A stretch of DNA of 64,000 nt from Microvirga arvi (GCF_016892765.1 NZ_JAFEMD010000005.1:62001-126000); one strand, 5' to 3'. Positions 53,894-63,998 are shown, counted from the first letter of the stretch. Notes: a model not told the origin generated them from the letters alone. Program-made: numbers and translations.

Positions 53894-54775
53894 TTAGGAC
53901 TTTTCTCGGGCAACCTTCGCCTGTCCTGCCAGGATGACGAGCACAAGTACGGCTCCGGCGACAAGCCAGGCGGAGAGCGGGATGGCCTCGCGGTTGAGGA
54001 CGGAGGCAATCATCAAGGTGACGAAGGTCTGCAGGAGCTGAACCTGGCTGACATGGGCGATGCCGCCGATGGCAAGCCCCGCATTCCAGGCGAAAAAGCC
54101 GAGATATTGGCTCATGAGGGCGACATAGGCGAAGCTGATCCAGCTCCAGGCGGGAATAGTCCCCGGCTCCTCCGGCATGCTCCAGAGCGCCACGGGGATC
54201 GTGACCGGCAGGGCGACGACCAGAACCCAGGAGATCACCTCCCAGCCGGGGATGCCCGCACGAACCAGCTTGCCGGAGAGCACGTAGCCCAGGGCCGACG
54301 ACAGGGCCGCACCGAGAAGGAAGACATCTCCTTGCCCCAAGGAGCCGCCACCTTCCTGCAAGGTGAAACCGATGACGAGAGCCGCCCCGGCCAGAGCTGC
54401 CACCCAGAAGGCCGGGCTTGGGCGCTCGCCCGCGATCAGGGTGCTGATGACGGAGGTGGCAAGCGGCAGGATGCCGAGCACCACGCCGCCATGGGATGCC
54501 GGGACACTCTGCATGGCGAGTGCGGTAAATCCCGGAAAGCCCCCGACCAGACACAGGGCGACGAGCGCCAGGGCGCAGGCCTGGCGCCGCGACGGCCAGG
54601 GCCTGCGCAGGAGAAGGACCGTCGCCAGCGCCAGAAATCCCGCGAGCGCGGCCCGGCCTGCCGTGACGAAGAGCGGGCTCAGATGCTCGACGGCGATATG
54701 CGTAAAGGGCAGCGTGCCCGCAAAAACGCACATGCCGACGAAGCCTAGAAGCAGGCCAAAGCTCTCGCGGGACAT
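53894..54775 (-). CDS. EamA/DMT family transporter
   Basis: Inner-membrane protein of 293 residues with ten predicted membrane segments in two EamA repeats (about 8-140 and 150-285), each beginning with a short N-terminal helix. Members export amino acids or other metabolites; the substrate is not readable. It starts 11 bases after the AMP nucleosidase stop, so both may be co-transcribed. It ends 24 bases before the SahR-type operator. Confidence 0.85.
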   Translation of the reverse strand: MSRESFGLLLGFVGMCVFAGTLPFTHIAVEHLSPLFVTAGRAALAGFLALATVLLLRRPWPSRRQACALALVALCLVGGFPGFTALAMQSVPASHGGVVLGILPLATSVISTLIAGERPSPAFWVAALAGAALVIGFTLQEGGGSLGQGDVFLLGAALSSALGYVLSGKLVRAGIPGWEVISWVLVVALPVTIPVALWSMPEEPGTIPAWSWISFAYVALMSQYLGFFAWNAGLAIGGIAHVSQVQLLQTFVTLMIASVLNREAIPLSAWLVAGAVLVLVILAGQAKVAREKS

Positions 54776-54786
54776 CGAGTGTCGGC

Positions 54787-56265
54787 TTACCGGAAGGGCG
54801 GTTCGTCGAAGCTGCGCAGCTTGCGAGAATGCAGTGACGTGCGCTGCCCTCTGAGGATGTCGAGGGCCGCTAGGCCGATCATGAGATGCTCGCTCACCGC
54901 GCGTTCGTAGAAGGCATTGGCCGCACCCGGCAGCTTGATCTCCCCATGCAAGGGCTTGTCGGAGACGCAGAGCAGAGTTCCGTAGGGCACGCGCAGGCGA
55001 TACCCTTGTGCCGCGATGGTGCCGCTTTCCATGTCGACCGCGATGGCCCGGGAGAGATTGATCTGGCGCCGCTCCTGGCTCCAGCGCAGCTCCCAGTTCC
55101 GGTCGTCGTAGGTCACGACCGTGCCTGTGCGCAGGCGCCGCTTCAGCTCCTCGCCACGCTCACCGGTCACCTGGACCGCCGCATCCTGCAGGGCGACCTG
55201 GATCTCGGCCAGGGCCGGGATCGGGATCTCCGGCGGCACGGCGCTGTCGAGAATGTGGTCGCGCCGGAGATAGCCGTGAGCGAGCACATAATCGCCGATG
55301 GATTGCGACTGGCGCAGGCCCCCGCAGTGGCCGACCATCAGCCAGCAATGGGGGCGCAGCACGGCGAGGTGATCCGTGATGTTCTTCGCATTCGACGGGC
55401 CGACGCCGATATTGACCAGGGTCACGCCCTGCCCGTCCCTGCGCATGAGATGATAGGCGGGCATCTGGAACCGGTGCCACGGCGAAGAGCCGATCAGGTC
55501 CTCGACCGTCGTCGCGTCCAAGCCCCGCTCGATGCTGACGCCGCCCGGCAGGACGAGACGCGTGTAAGGCCCGTTCTCGTCGGCCAGCTCCTTCACGGCC
55601 CAGCGGATGAACTGGTCCACATAGCGGTGGTAATTGGTCAGCAGGATCCAGGGCTGAAGGCAGCGCCAGTCGCTGCCCGTATAGTGCACGAGGCGGCGCA
55701 GCGAGTAATCCACCCGCGCCGCATCGAAGAGGGCAAGGGGGCGCGCCTCGTTCTCATGGAAAAGCCAGGTGCCGTCAGCGATTTCGTCGCCGACCTTGGC
55801 GAGAAGCGGCGTCGGGAAGTGCTGCGCGAGCTCGGAGGCGGAATGCGCCCCCCGGCCCAGCTCGTCGCCCCGCTCGAAGACGTAAGGGTAAGGGATCTCC
55901 TGGTCGCTGACCCCGACCGCGATGGTGGCGCCATAATCGCGCACCAGATATTGCAGCTGTTCCAGCAGATAGGTCCGATAGAAGGCCGGCTGGGTGATGG
56001 TGGTCGCATAGGTCCCAGCCCCCTGGAACTTGGCATAGGCGCGCTGCTTGATCGGCGGCACCGAGGATGCCCGATAATCGAGGCGCAGCTCCGGATAGCG
56101 GAAGCGGGATCGTTCGAGGGGTGTAGGGGCCGTGCCGGTGGCGAAGAAGTGCTCCAGCGCGTGGCGCTGCGCCTCGATGGCGCTGTCATGGAGCTGGATG
56201 AGCCGCTCGACGGCCTCTTCGGGCGTTGCGACGGATTCAAAGCTGGAAATATGATCGGCTGGCAC
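54787..56265 (-). CDS. amn: AMP nucleosidase
   Basis: Cleaves AMP to adenine and ribose 5-phosphate, a route of purine turnover. It has 492 residues: the AMP nucleosidase N-terminal domain (about 10-175, 'FRYPELRLDYRASSVPPIKQRAYAKFQGAGTYATTIT') and a phosphorylase-fold catalytic domain (about 265-470, 'LVNIGVGPSNAKNITDHLAVLRPHCWLMVGHCGGLR', 'AVDMESGTIAAQGYRLRVPYGTLLCVSDKPLHGEIKLPG'). It ends in 'SRKLRSFDEPPFR', strongly conserved with E. coli Amn. The start is GTG 56265 with AAGAGAG upstream. Confidence 0.95.
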   Translation of the reverse strand: MPADHISSFESVATPEEAVERLIQLHDSAIEAQRHALEHFFATGTAPTPLERSRFRYPELRLDYRASSVPPIKQRAYAKFQGAGTYATTITQPAFYRTYLLEQLQYLVRDYGATIAVGVSDQEIPYPYVFERGDELGRGAHSASELAQHFPTPLLAKVGDEIADGTWLFHENEARPLALFDAARVDYSLRRLVHYTGSDWRCLQPWILLTNYHRYVDQFIRWAVKELADENGPYTRLVLPGGVSIERGLDATTVEDLIGSSPWHRFQMPAYHLMRRDGQGVTLVNIGVGPSNAKNITDHLAVLRPHCWLMVGHCGGLRQSQSIGDYVLAHGYLRRDHILDSAVPPEIPIPALAEIQVALQDAAVQVTGERGEELKRRLRTGTVVTYDDRNWELRWSQERRQINLSRAIAVDMESGTIAAQGYRLRVPYGTLLCVSDKPLHGEIKLPGAANAFYERAVSEHLMIGLAALDILRGQRTSLHSRKLRSFDEPPFR

Positions 56266-56409
56266 GTGGACTCTCTTCTTTTGTCTCGTGCCTCAAGGGT
56301 CATACACTGTTTCGTCAGATAACCCAACTGCCTTGTGGAAGCCCCGATTACTAAAGGTAAGGATGCCGAATTCCTTCGGCATCCCGGAGATCAATGGTGG
56401 GAGGCGTCC

Positions 56410-56805
56410 TTATTCGCAGATCTGTTCCCGGCGAATGATCACGCGTCCCCACTCGTCCACAAAGCGCCGCCGGACCATATAGCACGAAGGTGCCGCATAG
56501 GCGCCCGCGCCGTAGTAGCTTGGATAGGCCGGGGCGGCATAGGCAGAGGATGCCAGCGCACCCAGAGCGAGCCCTCCAATCACACCGGCAGCAACCGCGC
56601 CACCATTGTTGTGACGACGATAGCCGTAGTGAGGCCGGTACGCATGGCGCTGCCCGTAATAGCCTGGGCCATAGGGGCCCGCGACCATTCCGTTGCGCCA
56701 GCGACCGGTCGATTCACCTGCGGTCGCAGGAGTCGTAATCATCAGAGAGCCGCCTATGACCAGAGCGGCCGCCCCCACAGCAAAAACCTTCTTCGTGCAG
56801 ACCAT
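56410..56805 (-). CDS. small secreted Tyr/Gly-rich protein
   Basis: The protein has 131 residues. A signal peptide (about 1-30, 'KKVFAVGAAALVIGGSLMITTPATA') is followed by a Tyr/Gly/His/Arg-rich region (35-65), a short hydrophobic glycine-rich segment (about 66-85, 'GGAVAAGVIGGLALGALASSAYA'), and a C-terminal 'SCYMVRRRFVDEWGRVIIRREQIC' with two Cys. This last motif recurs in many hypothetical exported proteins of Hyphomicrobiales. Its function is unknown. GGAGGGTCAC before the ATG fixes the start. Confidence 0.75.
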   Translation of the reverse strand: MVCTKKVFAVGAAALVIGGSLMITTPATAGESTGRWRNGMVAGPYGPGYYGQRHAYRPHYGYRRHNNGGAVAAGVIGGLALGALASSAYAAPAYPSYYGAGAYAAPSCYMVRRRFVDEWGRVIIRREQICE

Positions 56806-56967
56806 GTGACCCTCCACGAGGCAACGACGATTGGGAGACCACGTCTCATACGCATCTTCGCTGCCTTAGTATCGAGAACTTATCCTAGAGGACATGAACT
56901 CAGGCTGAAGGCTTTGTTGGCGTTACTGCAGGATCCTTAGCGCTCGCTGGTGGAATACCAAGTCTGT

Positions 56968-57039
56968 CTAAAATGAAAGAACGCGGGCGAACTCGCGCCC
57001 GATTCCGCGTCCCATGCCTGTGATGAGGGTCGTCCCCAC
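56968..57039 (-). pseudogene. remnant of the 5' end of an SDR gene
   Basis: On the minus strand a 23-codon frame starting at GTG 57039 reads VGTTLITGMGRGIGREFA... and then stops. The TGxxxGIG pattern followed by 'REFARVL' is the N-terminal cofactor loop of a short-chain dehydrogenase. It starts 5 bases after the ettA stop and ends in a TAG; nothing resembling the rest of such an enzyme is present in 56818-56967. It looks like a leftover after deletion. The short length leaves room for chance. Confidence 0.45.
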
Positions 57040-57044
57040 GGCGG

Positions 57045-58697
<1,653 letters not shown>

Positions 58698-58810
58698 GGA
58701 AAAAGCCCTGTTTGATCGAGATGTGAATGGAGTTGGCCGTCAGTTAGCAGGGGCGGACGACCGGGGCAAGGCGGGGGAGTGTCGCCGCGGGTTCATCGCC
58801 AGCAGAGTTC

Positions 58811-59149
58811 CAAACAGCCAGCACCTTGGGGCCCGCAGCCTAAGCTGCGAGCCTTGCGGGGAGATCGAGGGCGGCGCGACGGGCAGCCCGGCTCGATGAT
58901 GGATGGTGTGAGATGGAAGAGCCGAGATGCCTCTTCGCGCACGGCTTGTTTAGGCGGACAAGCGGTGCCAGCCCGGTGACCGCTCAAGGCGGGGTCCGTC
59001 TGCTCGACGGGGGCCTTGAACCGATTCCGACCACCGGCACGAAAGCCTGGGCCTCCTGTCGGTGAGCGTGCGAGGCTGCACCACAGGACCGTGTCTGCTC
59101 CCGCACTGCGACGCCTCGCGAGCGCGCCCCTCGACAGGACCAGATCTAA
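58811..59149 (-). ncRNA. candidate structured RNA, copy B
   Basis: The inferred transcript (about 339 nt) runs leftward from the promoter at 59156-59184. The 5' block (59107-59134) is identical to copy A, and the 3' block (58824-58898) differs at 3 of 75 positions. The closing helix pairs 59123-59134 with 58865-58878. The middle (about 58899-59106) is about 70 nt longer than in copy A and unlike it apart from a short motif with CGGYTTGTTT (58942-58951, plus-strand sense). The 3' end shows the CGCAGC/GCUGCG hairpin and then GGCUGUUUG. No open frame is shared with copy A. Together with the repeats at 59226-59452, this fills the gap between ettA and the esterase gene. Confidence 0.6.
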
Positions 59150-59155
59150 GACAAC

Positions 59156-59184
59156 GATATAGCCGAGGTTGGGAATTCTGTCAA
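59156..59184 (-). promoter_or_regulatory. sigma-70-like promoter of candidate RNA copy B
   Basis: On the minus strand TTGACA (59184-59179), 17 bases, TATATC (59161-59156). The upstream TTTGTTC and the downstream CTCGGC before the -10 are shared with copy A, while part of the spacer differs. Confidence 0.7.
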
Positions 59185-59225
59185 GAACAAAGTAAGAACA
59201 TTGCGCAGGCTCTTACTGCTCCTCT

Positions 59226-59452
59226 CGCGTCATCACCGGCCTTGTGCCGGTGATCTCGATGGCATGGGGCGCTGAGCTTCACAGGATCGGGATGGCCGGG
59301 ACAAGCCCGGCCATGACGGTGGAGGGAGTTGGGATCGGACAGTGCGCTCTGGAGCCTCCTTCGAGACGCGGATTGCGTCTGCTCCTCAGGATGAGGGGAA
59401 GGGAAGACAAAGATGTGGATCCCCGGATCAAGTCCGGGAACGGGGATGACGA
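59226..59452. repeat. cluster of REP-like palindromes
   Basis: Units at 59226-59260 (ATCACCGG...CCGGTGAT), 59289-59322 (GGCCGGG-ACAA-GCCCGGCC), 59351-59396 and 59411-59452 (GATCCCCGGA...GTCCGGGAACGGGGAT). The first two also occur at 47893-47985 in the same order, about 30 bases apart. Confidence 0.7.
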
Positions 59453-59477
59453 GGACGGTGACACAGCCGGATGAGTG

Positions 59478-60821
59478 TCAAAGCCCGAACGGGTAGGTCT
59501 CCGGCATGCCCCTGCCATGGGCATGGCTCAGCGGGGTAACGGCCCTGGTCTCCTCGAACCAGACGAAGGCGTCGAATTGCTCGGCGAGGACCGCTTCGAA
59601 GTAGTGGCTGTAGAGTTCCGTTTCAGGGCGGTAGACCACCCCGATGGCCCGCTCCAGGCGCGGCCGCGAGAGAACCTCCGTCAGCTCGGCCTGGCCGTTT
59701 TCGCGCCATTCGGTGAGGAAGCAGCCGAGGCCCGTATCCCGGAAGATCCGCTCGTGGCTGTCCGGCCGCGCCGGGCGGACGCTCTTGACCTGCATCGGCT
59801 CGTCCCAGTCGTCGGCAGCCGCCACGGTCCCGCGATCCGTACTGAGCCCGATGAGAACCGCATCTCCGCGATAGGCCTTGCGGCAGAGTTCGCCGATGTT
59901 GAACTCGCCCTGCCAGCCCATGGCGGTGGCGGCGGCATTGCCGATATGGGAGTTGTGCGCCCAGACGACGGCCTTGGCGTTGTCGCGCCGGGCGAGAAGG
60001 CTCTGGAGCGTCTCGAACATGTGCCGGTCGCGCAGGTTCCAGGACTCCGTCGCGCCCTCGTACATGATGCGGTAGTAGTGCTCGGCCGCGTGGACGATCT
60101 TGGCGTTCTGGACCGCATCGAAGAAGGCCTCGCCCCCGTCTGCCGGAAGATAGTCCATTCGTTTGTCGAGGATCGTCTGGAGCTGGTGCAACAGAGCCTC
60201 GTCACAGGGCTTCTTCTGCCCGGTGAGAACGGCGCGGCCATAGCGGGCCGGATCGGACTGCCAGGGGCTCAGGCAGCCATAGCGTCCCCTCGCCTCTTTC
60301 GCGGCCTCCGGATCGACCTTGTCGAGATATTCGAGAACGGAGCGGATCGAGGAGTTCAGGCTGTAGACATCGAGCCCGCGGAACTCGGCCCGCTCGTCTT
60401 CCGCACGCTCCTTGTTGTGCTCGCGCATCCAGTTGACGAAATCGGCCACCTCTTCATTGCGCCACATCCAGGTGGGGAAGCGCTCGAAGGCCACGTCGTC
60501 GCCGTCGGGAACAGAGCGGTGGCGCACGTAAGAATCGATCCGGGCCGCGTCGGGCCAGTCGGCCTCCACCGCCACGATGGTGAAGCCATGGTGCTCGATC
60601 AGGCGCTTCGTGATGGCGGCGCGGGCCCGGTAGAATTCCGAGGTGCCGTGGGTCGCTTCGCCTAAGAGCACCACCTTGGCGTCGGCAAAGCGATCGAACA
60701 TGGCGCCGAAGGCCTGCTCATCCTCGATCGGCGGCAGGGACTCGCCGTGCTCGCGCACACGATCAACGGCGTCCTTGATCGAGGCTTCATTCTCGCTCTG
60801 CTTCCAGGACAAACGGGCCAT
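59478..60821 (-). CDS. erythromycin esterase family protein
   Basis: The protein has 447 residues of the EreA/B-like family, which shares an EreA-ChaN type fold. Visible motifs are 'VVLLGEATHGTSEFYRAR' near residue 50 with the catalytic-type Glu and His, 'FTIVAVEADWPDA', 'FPTWMWRNEEVADFVNWMREHN', 'FRGLDVYSL' and 'KAVVWAHNSHIGNA'. True Ere enzymes hydrolyse macrolide lactones; most chromosomal relatives have no known substrate, so resistance should not be assumed. The start is fixed by an excellent GGGAGGTGATCCC before ATG 60821; the open frame runs on upstream without signal. A candidate stress promoter lies 48-73 bases upstream. Confidence 0.85.
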   Translation of the reverse strand: MARLSWKQSENEASIKDAVDRVREHGESLPPIEDEQAFGAMFDRFADAKVVLLGEATHGTSEFYRARAAITKRLIEHHGFTIVAVEADWPDAARIDSYVRHRSVPDGDDVAFERFPTWMWRNEEVADFVNWMREHNKERAEDERAEFRGLDVYSLNSSIRSVLEYLDKVDPEAAKEARGRYGCLSPWQSDPARYGRAVLTGQKKPCDEALLHQLQTILDKRMDYLPADGGEAFFDAVQNAKIVHAAEHYYRIMYEGATESWNLRDRHMFETLQSLLARRDNAKAVVWAHNSHIGNAAATAMGWQGEFNIGELCRKAYRGDAVLIGLSTDRGTVAAADDWDEPMQVKSVRPARPDSHERIFRDTGLGCFLTEWRENGQAELTEVLSRPRLERAIGVVYRPETELYSHYFEAVLAEQFDAFVWFEETRAVTPLSHAHGRGMPETYPFGL

Positions 60822-60868
60822 GGGATCACCTCCCGCCATCCGGGCCGCGATGCCCGGCTCTGGCCGAA

Positions 60869-60894
60869 AACGGCAGCAGGACTCGCCTTGTTCC
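60869..60894 (-). promoter_or_regulatory. candidate EcfG (general stress) promoter
   Basis: On the minus strand GGAAC (60894-60890), 17 bases, then CGTT (60872-60869), the form used by EcfG/RpoE2-type sigma factors. Transcription would start near 60862, about 40 bases before the esterase-family ATG. Confidence 0.45.
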
Positions 60895-60922
60895 CGCTCG
60901 CGCATCGTCCGAGAAAACGAAA

Positions 60923-60946
60923 CAGCCGGGGCATGAACCCCGGCTG
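60923..60946 (-). terminator. rho-independent terminator of the RTX-hydrolase gene
   Basis: On the minus strand CAGCCGGGG, loop TTCATG, CCCCGGCTG, then TTTCGTTTTCTC. It lies 28 bases past the stop codon of the gene at 60974-63307 and just upstream of the esterase promoter. Confidence 0.9.
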
Positions 60947-60973
60947 ATGCGAGCACTCCTCTGCAGAAGCAGC

Positions 60974-63307
60974 CTACCAGTAGAAATAGAAGTGCTCGGC
61001 CTTCAGATCCTTCAGCCGGACATTGGCCAGCGTGAGCTGGTCGTCGCCCTTCAGCCACTCACCCGTCCCGAGATCCATCACGACGTTCTTGCCCACCTGC
61101 TTCATGTGCGGCTTGAGCGTGGCGAAATCGACGATGCCGGAATGGTTGATGTTGTGACGGATGAGCAGAAGCTCTTTCTGATTCACCTTGAAGTCGTAGA
61201 CGATGTCCTGGCCCATATCGGAATTGAAGACATAGCGATCGGAGCCCGAACCGCCCCAGAGCTTGTCGTTGCCGGCTCCAGGGTCGAGAACATCGTCGCC
61301 TGAGCCGCCCCAGATCTGATCGGCACCGAACCAGCCGGAGATCACATCCTTGCCATCGCCGCCATAGAGCTTGTCGTTGCCGGCAGGGTCCGACATATTG
61401 TCGCCCTTGATAGTGTCGTTGCCGGCCCCACCCTGGATGATGTCGCTGCCGCCGCCGCCCTCAAGCCGGTCATCGCCGGCTTCGCCGTAGAGCTTGTCGT
61501 TGCCTTTGCCGCCATCGAGAAGATCGTAGCCATTGCCGCCGCGAAGCATGTCGATGCCGTCATCACCATACAGCATGTCGTCGCCGTCCTCACCGCGCAG
61601 CTGGTCGTTGCCCGCTCCGCCATAGAGGATATCGAGACCGTTGCCGCCATAGAGGCGGTCGTTGCCTGAATCGCCCTCCATATAATCGTCGCCGTCATTG
61701 CCGTAGAGAGCATCGTTGCCGGCGCCGCCATAGACGGTGTCGTCGCCGTTCTGACCGCTCAGATTGTCGTTGCCGCCGAGGCCGTTGATGACATCATCGC
61801 CATCCTGGGCCTTGATGACATTGGCCTTGTCCGTTCCGGTAATCTCGTCGTTGCCGGGGGACGGCTTCGTGGAAGCGCCCGCCGGTCCGGTGCCGTTGAA
61901 CATGAACCACTCGGCTGTCGGCGCCGCTGACGTCATGATCGTGAGGCTGCCGCCATCCGCGAAAGCGATGACATAGCCACCGCCGACCTGATGAATCTGC
62001 AGGTCCGTGAAGCGGGTGCCGACGTTGTTCAGGACGATCCGGTCGCCCTGCCCAGGGTCGAAGCCGAGGATCGTGTCGTTGCCCTCGCCGCCAGCATAGA
62101 CATAGACATCCGCACCGGCATTGCCCTGCAGGGTATCGTTGCCGCCTGCTCCGACAAGCGTGTCGTTGTTGAACCCGCCTCTCAGCACGTCACCGGCGGC
62201 CGTGCCTGAAATCAGCCTGCCCTTCACCGATTGAGGATCCTTGAAATACTGCTCGACGAGCTGGTCGGCCAGCTTGCCGTGGGTATAGTAGCCGTCATCC
62301 GGGCTGGGATCGGCCACCATCTGGCCCGCATCGTAGTTCCACAGCCAGTAGCCGCCGACCCAGCCTTCGTTGGCCTCGTCGGTGATGATCTTGTAGAAGG
62401 CTTGGAACATGTTGGCCTGCTCGACGACATCGACCGTGCCGCTGCGCCAGGTCCAGGGATCGTAGTTGCTGCCGTCGAGGCTGCGGAAACCGGTCTCGGT
62501 GAAGATCAGCTTCTTGCCATACTGCTCGGCGATCCGCTGCAACGCATCGATGGCCGAAATGTTCTCTCCGAACCTTTCGACAATCGGCTGGCTGACATGT
62601 CCGAACTTCGACGGCCTGGTCCAACCGTCAATCAGCTGCTGCAAGGTCGGGTTGGGACTATCGGTAAACGAGATGTAAGGGTTGGCGCCGATGTAATCGA
62701 GCTTGTCCCAAAAGCTCACATGGAGCGCCTCGGTCCAGGTCGCGGCATAGGTCAGCTGGCCGTCGTAGACCTCGCGCACGGCATCGATGATATCGACCCA
62801 ATACTCGCGGTAGTTGTCGCCCGTCATGCTCTCGCATTCGTTGCCGATGGCGAAAGCCGTCACGCCGTTCTTCTGCGCGAGCCTGGCGTAATGCACCACG
62901 GCTTCTTTGTAGGACGCGAACCAATTGTCCGCCCACTGCTTGGCCTGAGCCGGGGTAGAGCCTTCAGGCGGACCGATCAGGGCATTCCAGTCGCCGTTCT
63001 GGACGTTGACATGAAGCTTGAAGATGATCTCGAGCCCGCGGCTCTTGGCATAGTTGATCGCGGCCTCGATCGAGCCGTCGCTTTCCGTGCGGGGAGCGTT
63101 GTCGGTGTTGTATCCGCCGGGGTCGCCGTTGTCGCGGTACACGCGGGTCGATGTCAGGCTGTCCATATACACGGTCGGGACGATTACGACCTGCGAGGCG
63201 CCATCGCCCTGGATCAGGTCGAGATTCGTCCGAGTCCACGGCATCCGGAAATTGCCGTCCCACCAGGAGGGAAGGCTTTCGGCCTGGAAATCGAACAACT
63301 TAGGCAT
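60974..63307 (-). CDS. glycoside hydrolase (TIM barrel) fused to RTX calcium-binding repeats
   Basis: Predicted secreted protein of 777 residues. Residues 1-355 form a TIM-barrel hydrolase resembling GH113/clan A enzymes: acid/base candidate E157 in 'AIGNECES' after strand 4, nucleophile candidate E271 in 'LIFTETGFRS' after strand 7, and 'GYWLWNYD' after strand 8. Nonapeptide RTX repeats (GGxGxDxLx) occupy about 375-405 and 485-690, with a small beta domain between. There is no N-terminal signal peptide; the uncleaved C-terminus ('LTLANVRLKDLKAEHFYFYW') ending in aromatic residues fits type I secretion. No type I transporter lies in the window. The substrate is probably a mannan-like or capsular polysaccharide. 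GAAGGG precedes the ATG and an AT-rich stretch (63340-63380) should hold the promoter. Confidence 0.85.
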   Translation of the reverse strand: MPKLFDFQAESLPSWWDGNFRMPWTRTNLDLIQGDGASQVVIVPTVYMDSLTSTRVYRDNGDPGGYNTDNAPRTESDGSIEAAINYAKSRGLEIIFKLHVNVQNGDWNALIGPPEGSTPAQAKQWADNWFASYKEAVVHYARLAQKNGVTAFAIGNECESMTGDNYREYWVDIIDAVREVYDGQLTYAATWTEALHVSFWDKLDYIGANPYISFTDSPNPTLQQLIDGWTRPSKFGHVSQPIVERFGENISAIDALQRIAEQYGKKLIFTETGFRSLDGSNYDPWTWRSGTVDVVEQANMFQAFYKIITDEANEGWVGGYWLWNYDAGQMVADPSPDDGYYTHGKLADQLVEQYFKDPQSVKGRLISGTAAGDVLRGGFNNDTLVGAGGNDTLQGNAGADVYVYAGGEGNDTILGFDPGQGDRIVLNNVGTRFTDLQIHQVGGGYVIAFADGGSLTIMTSAAPTAEWFMFNGTGPAGASTKPSPGNDEITGTDKANVIKAQDGDDVINGLGGNDNLSGQNGDDTVYGGAGNDALYGNDGDDYMEGDSGNDRLYGGNGLDILYGGAGNDQLRGEDGDDMLYGDDGIDMLRGGNGYDLLDGGKGNDKLYGEAGDDRLEGGGGSDIIQGGAGNDTIKGDNMSDPAGNDKLYGGDGKDVISGWFGADQIWGGSGDDVLDPGAGNDKLWGGSGSDRYVFNSDMGQDIVYDFKVNQKELLLIRHNINHSGIVDFATLKPHMKQVGKNVVMDLGTGEWLKGDDQLTLANVRLKDLKAEHFYFYW

Positions 63308-63563
63308 GATGGCAGCCCTTCAGAGAATGCTTAGCAGCGCTAAAGCGCTTATAGAATTACGCTTTTGATATAACGTTTATGCAATGTTCTCGCAAGCGCG
63401 AAGGGCAGTCAGCGTTAAAGCTCCCTTGCTTGAGACATGAGAGGGGATGCGGGACGGATTGGAGGCGCATGGCACCCTTCCCGCTCCGGGCACCTCAGGA
63501 GACGATGTGCGTAACGCAACGCGAGCGTCGTTCCGCCGCAGCCATCACCACTGGCCGCGCATC

Positions 63564-63998
63564 TCAGGCAACGCCGGCCATGATCGTGGCAAAAGCTTCC
63601 TCGGCGGCAATGACGGTGGCCATCTGAACCGTATGGGCAAACCGGTAGGCCTCCCCGTAGATCGTCTCGTCCGGGAATTCCGTAATCAGGGTCAGCGGCG
63701 TCGGATTCCGCTCATCGGAGGTCAGGAGGCAAGGCACGTCGTTGATGATCTCGTAGGGCGTGCCGCCCGAATGGATCGAGCAGATCTCGATCTGGCGGCG
63801 ATTGAATTCGGCCAGACCCGGTACGGCCGAGAGGCCGTTCGTGACGGCCTCGACCAGGGTCCTTGCCGTCCCGGCCCAGGCGGGATGATGACGGATGATC
63901 AGGAAGAAGCCCTTCGGGATCGTCCAGAGCTCGAAGCCGCGGGGCAGGTAGCCCGTGAAGGGCCGCGTCCATTCATGGGCCGGGTAACCATGGAAATT
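63564..63998 (-). CDS. C-terminal part of an unidentified protein (cut by window end)
   Basis: A minus-strand frame is open from the window edge to TGA 63564-63566, giving the last 144 residues of a protein that begins outside the window. It reads from 'NFHGYPAHEWTRPF' through 'LPRGFELWTIPKGFFLIIRHHPAW' and 'EICSIHSGGTPYEIINDVPCLL' to 'AAEEAFATIMAGVA'. Codon use matches the neighbours, with GC-rich third positions. The family was not recognised; a soluble domain with several His and Trp residues. The region 63308-63563 between it and the RTX gene shows no further feature. Confidence 0.6.
   Translation of the reverse strand, partial: NFHGYPAHEWTRPFTGYLPRGFELWTIPKGFFLIIRHHPAWAGTARTLVEAVTNGLSAVPGLAEFNRRQIEICSIHSGGTPYEIINDVPCLLTSDERNPTPLTLITEFPDETIYGEAYRFAHTVQMATVIAAEEAFATIMAGVA

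Noticed and set aside
59478..60821. Macrolide resistance gene
   Set aside because: Only the broad erythromycin esterase family can be supported; chromosomal members usually have no known macrolide activity and there is no resistance context.
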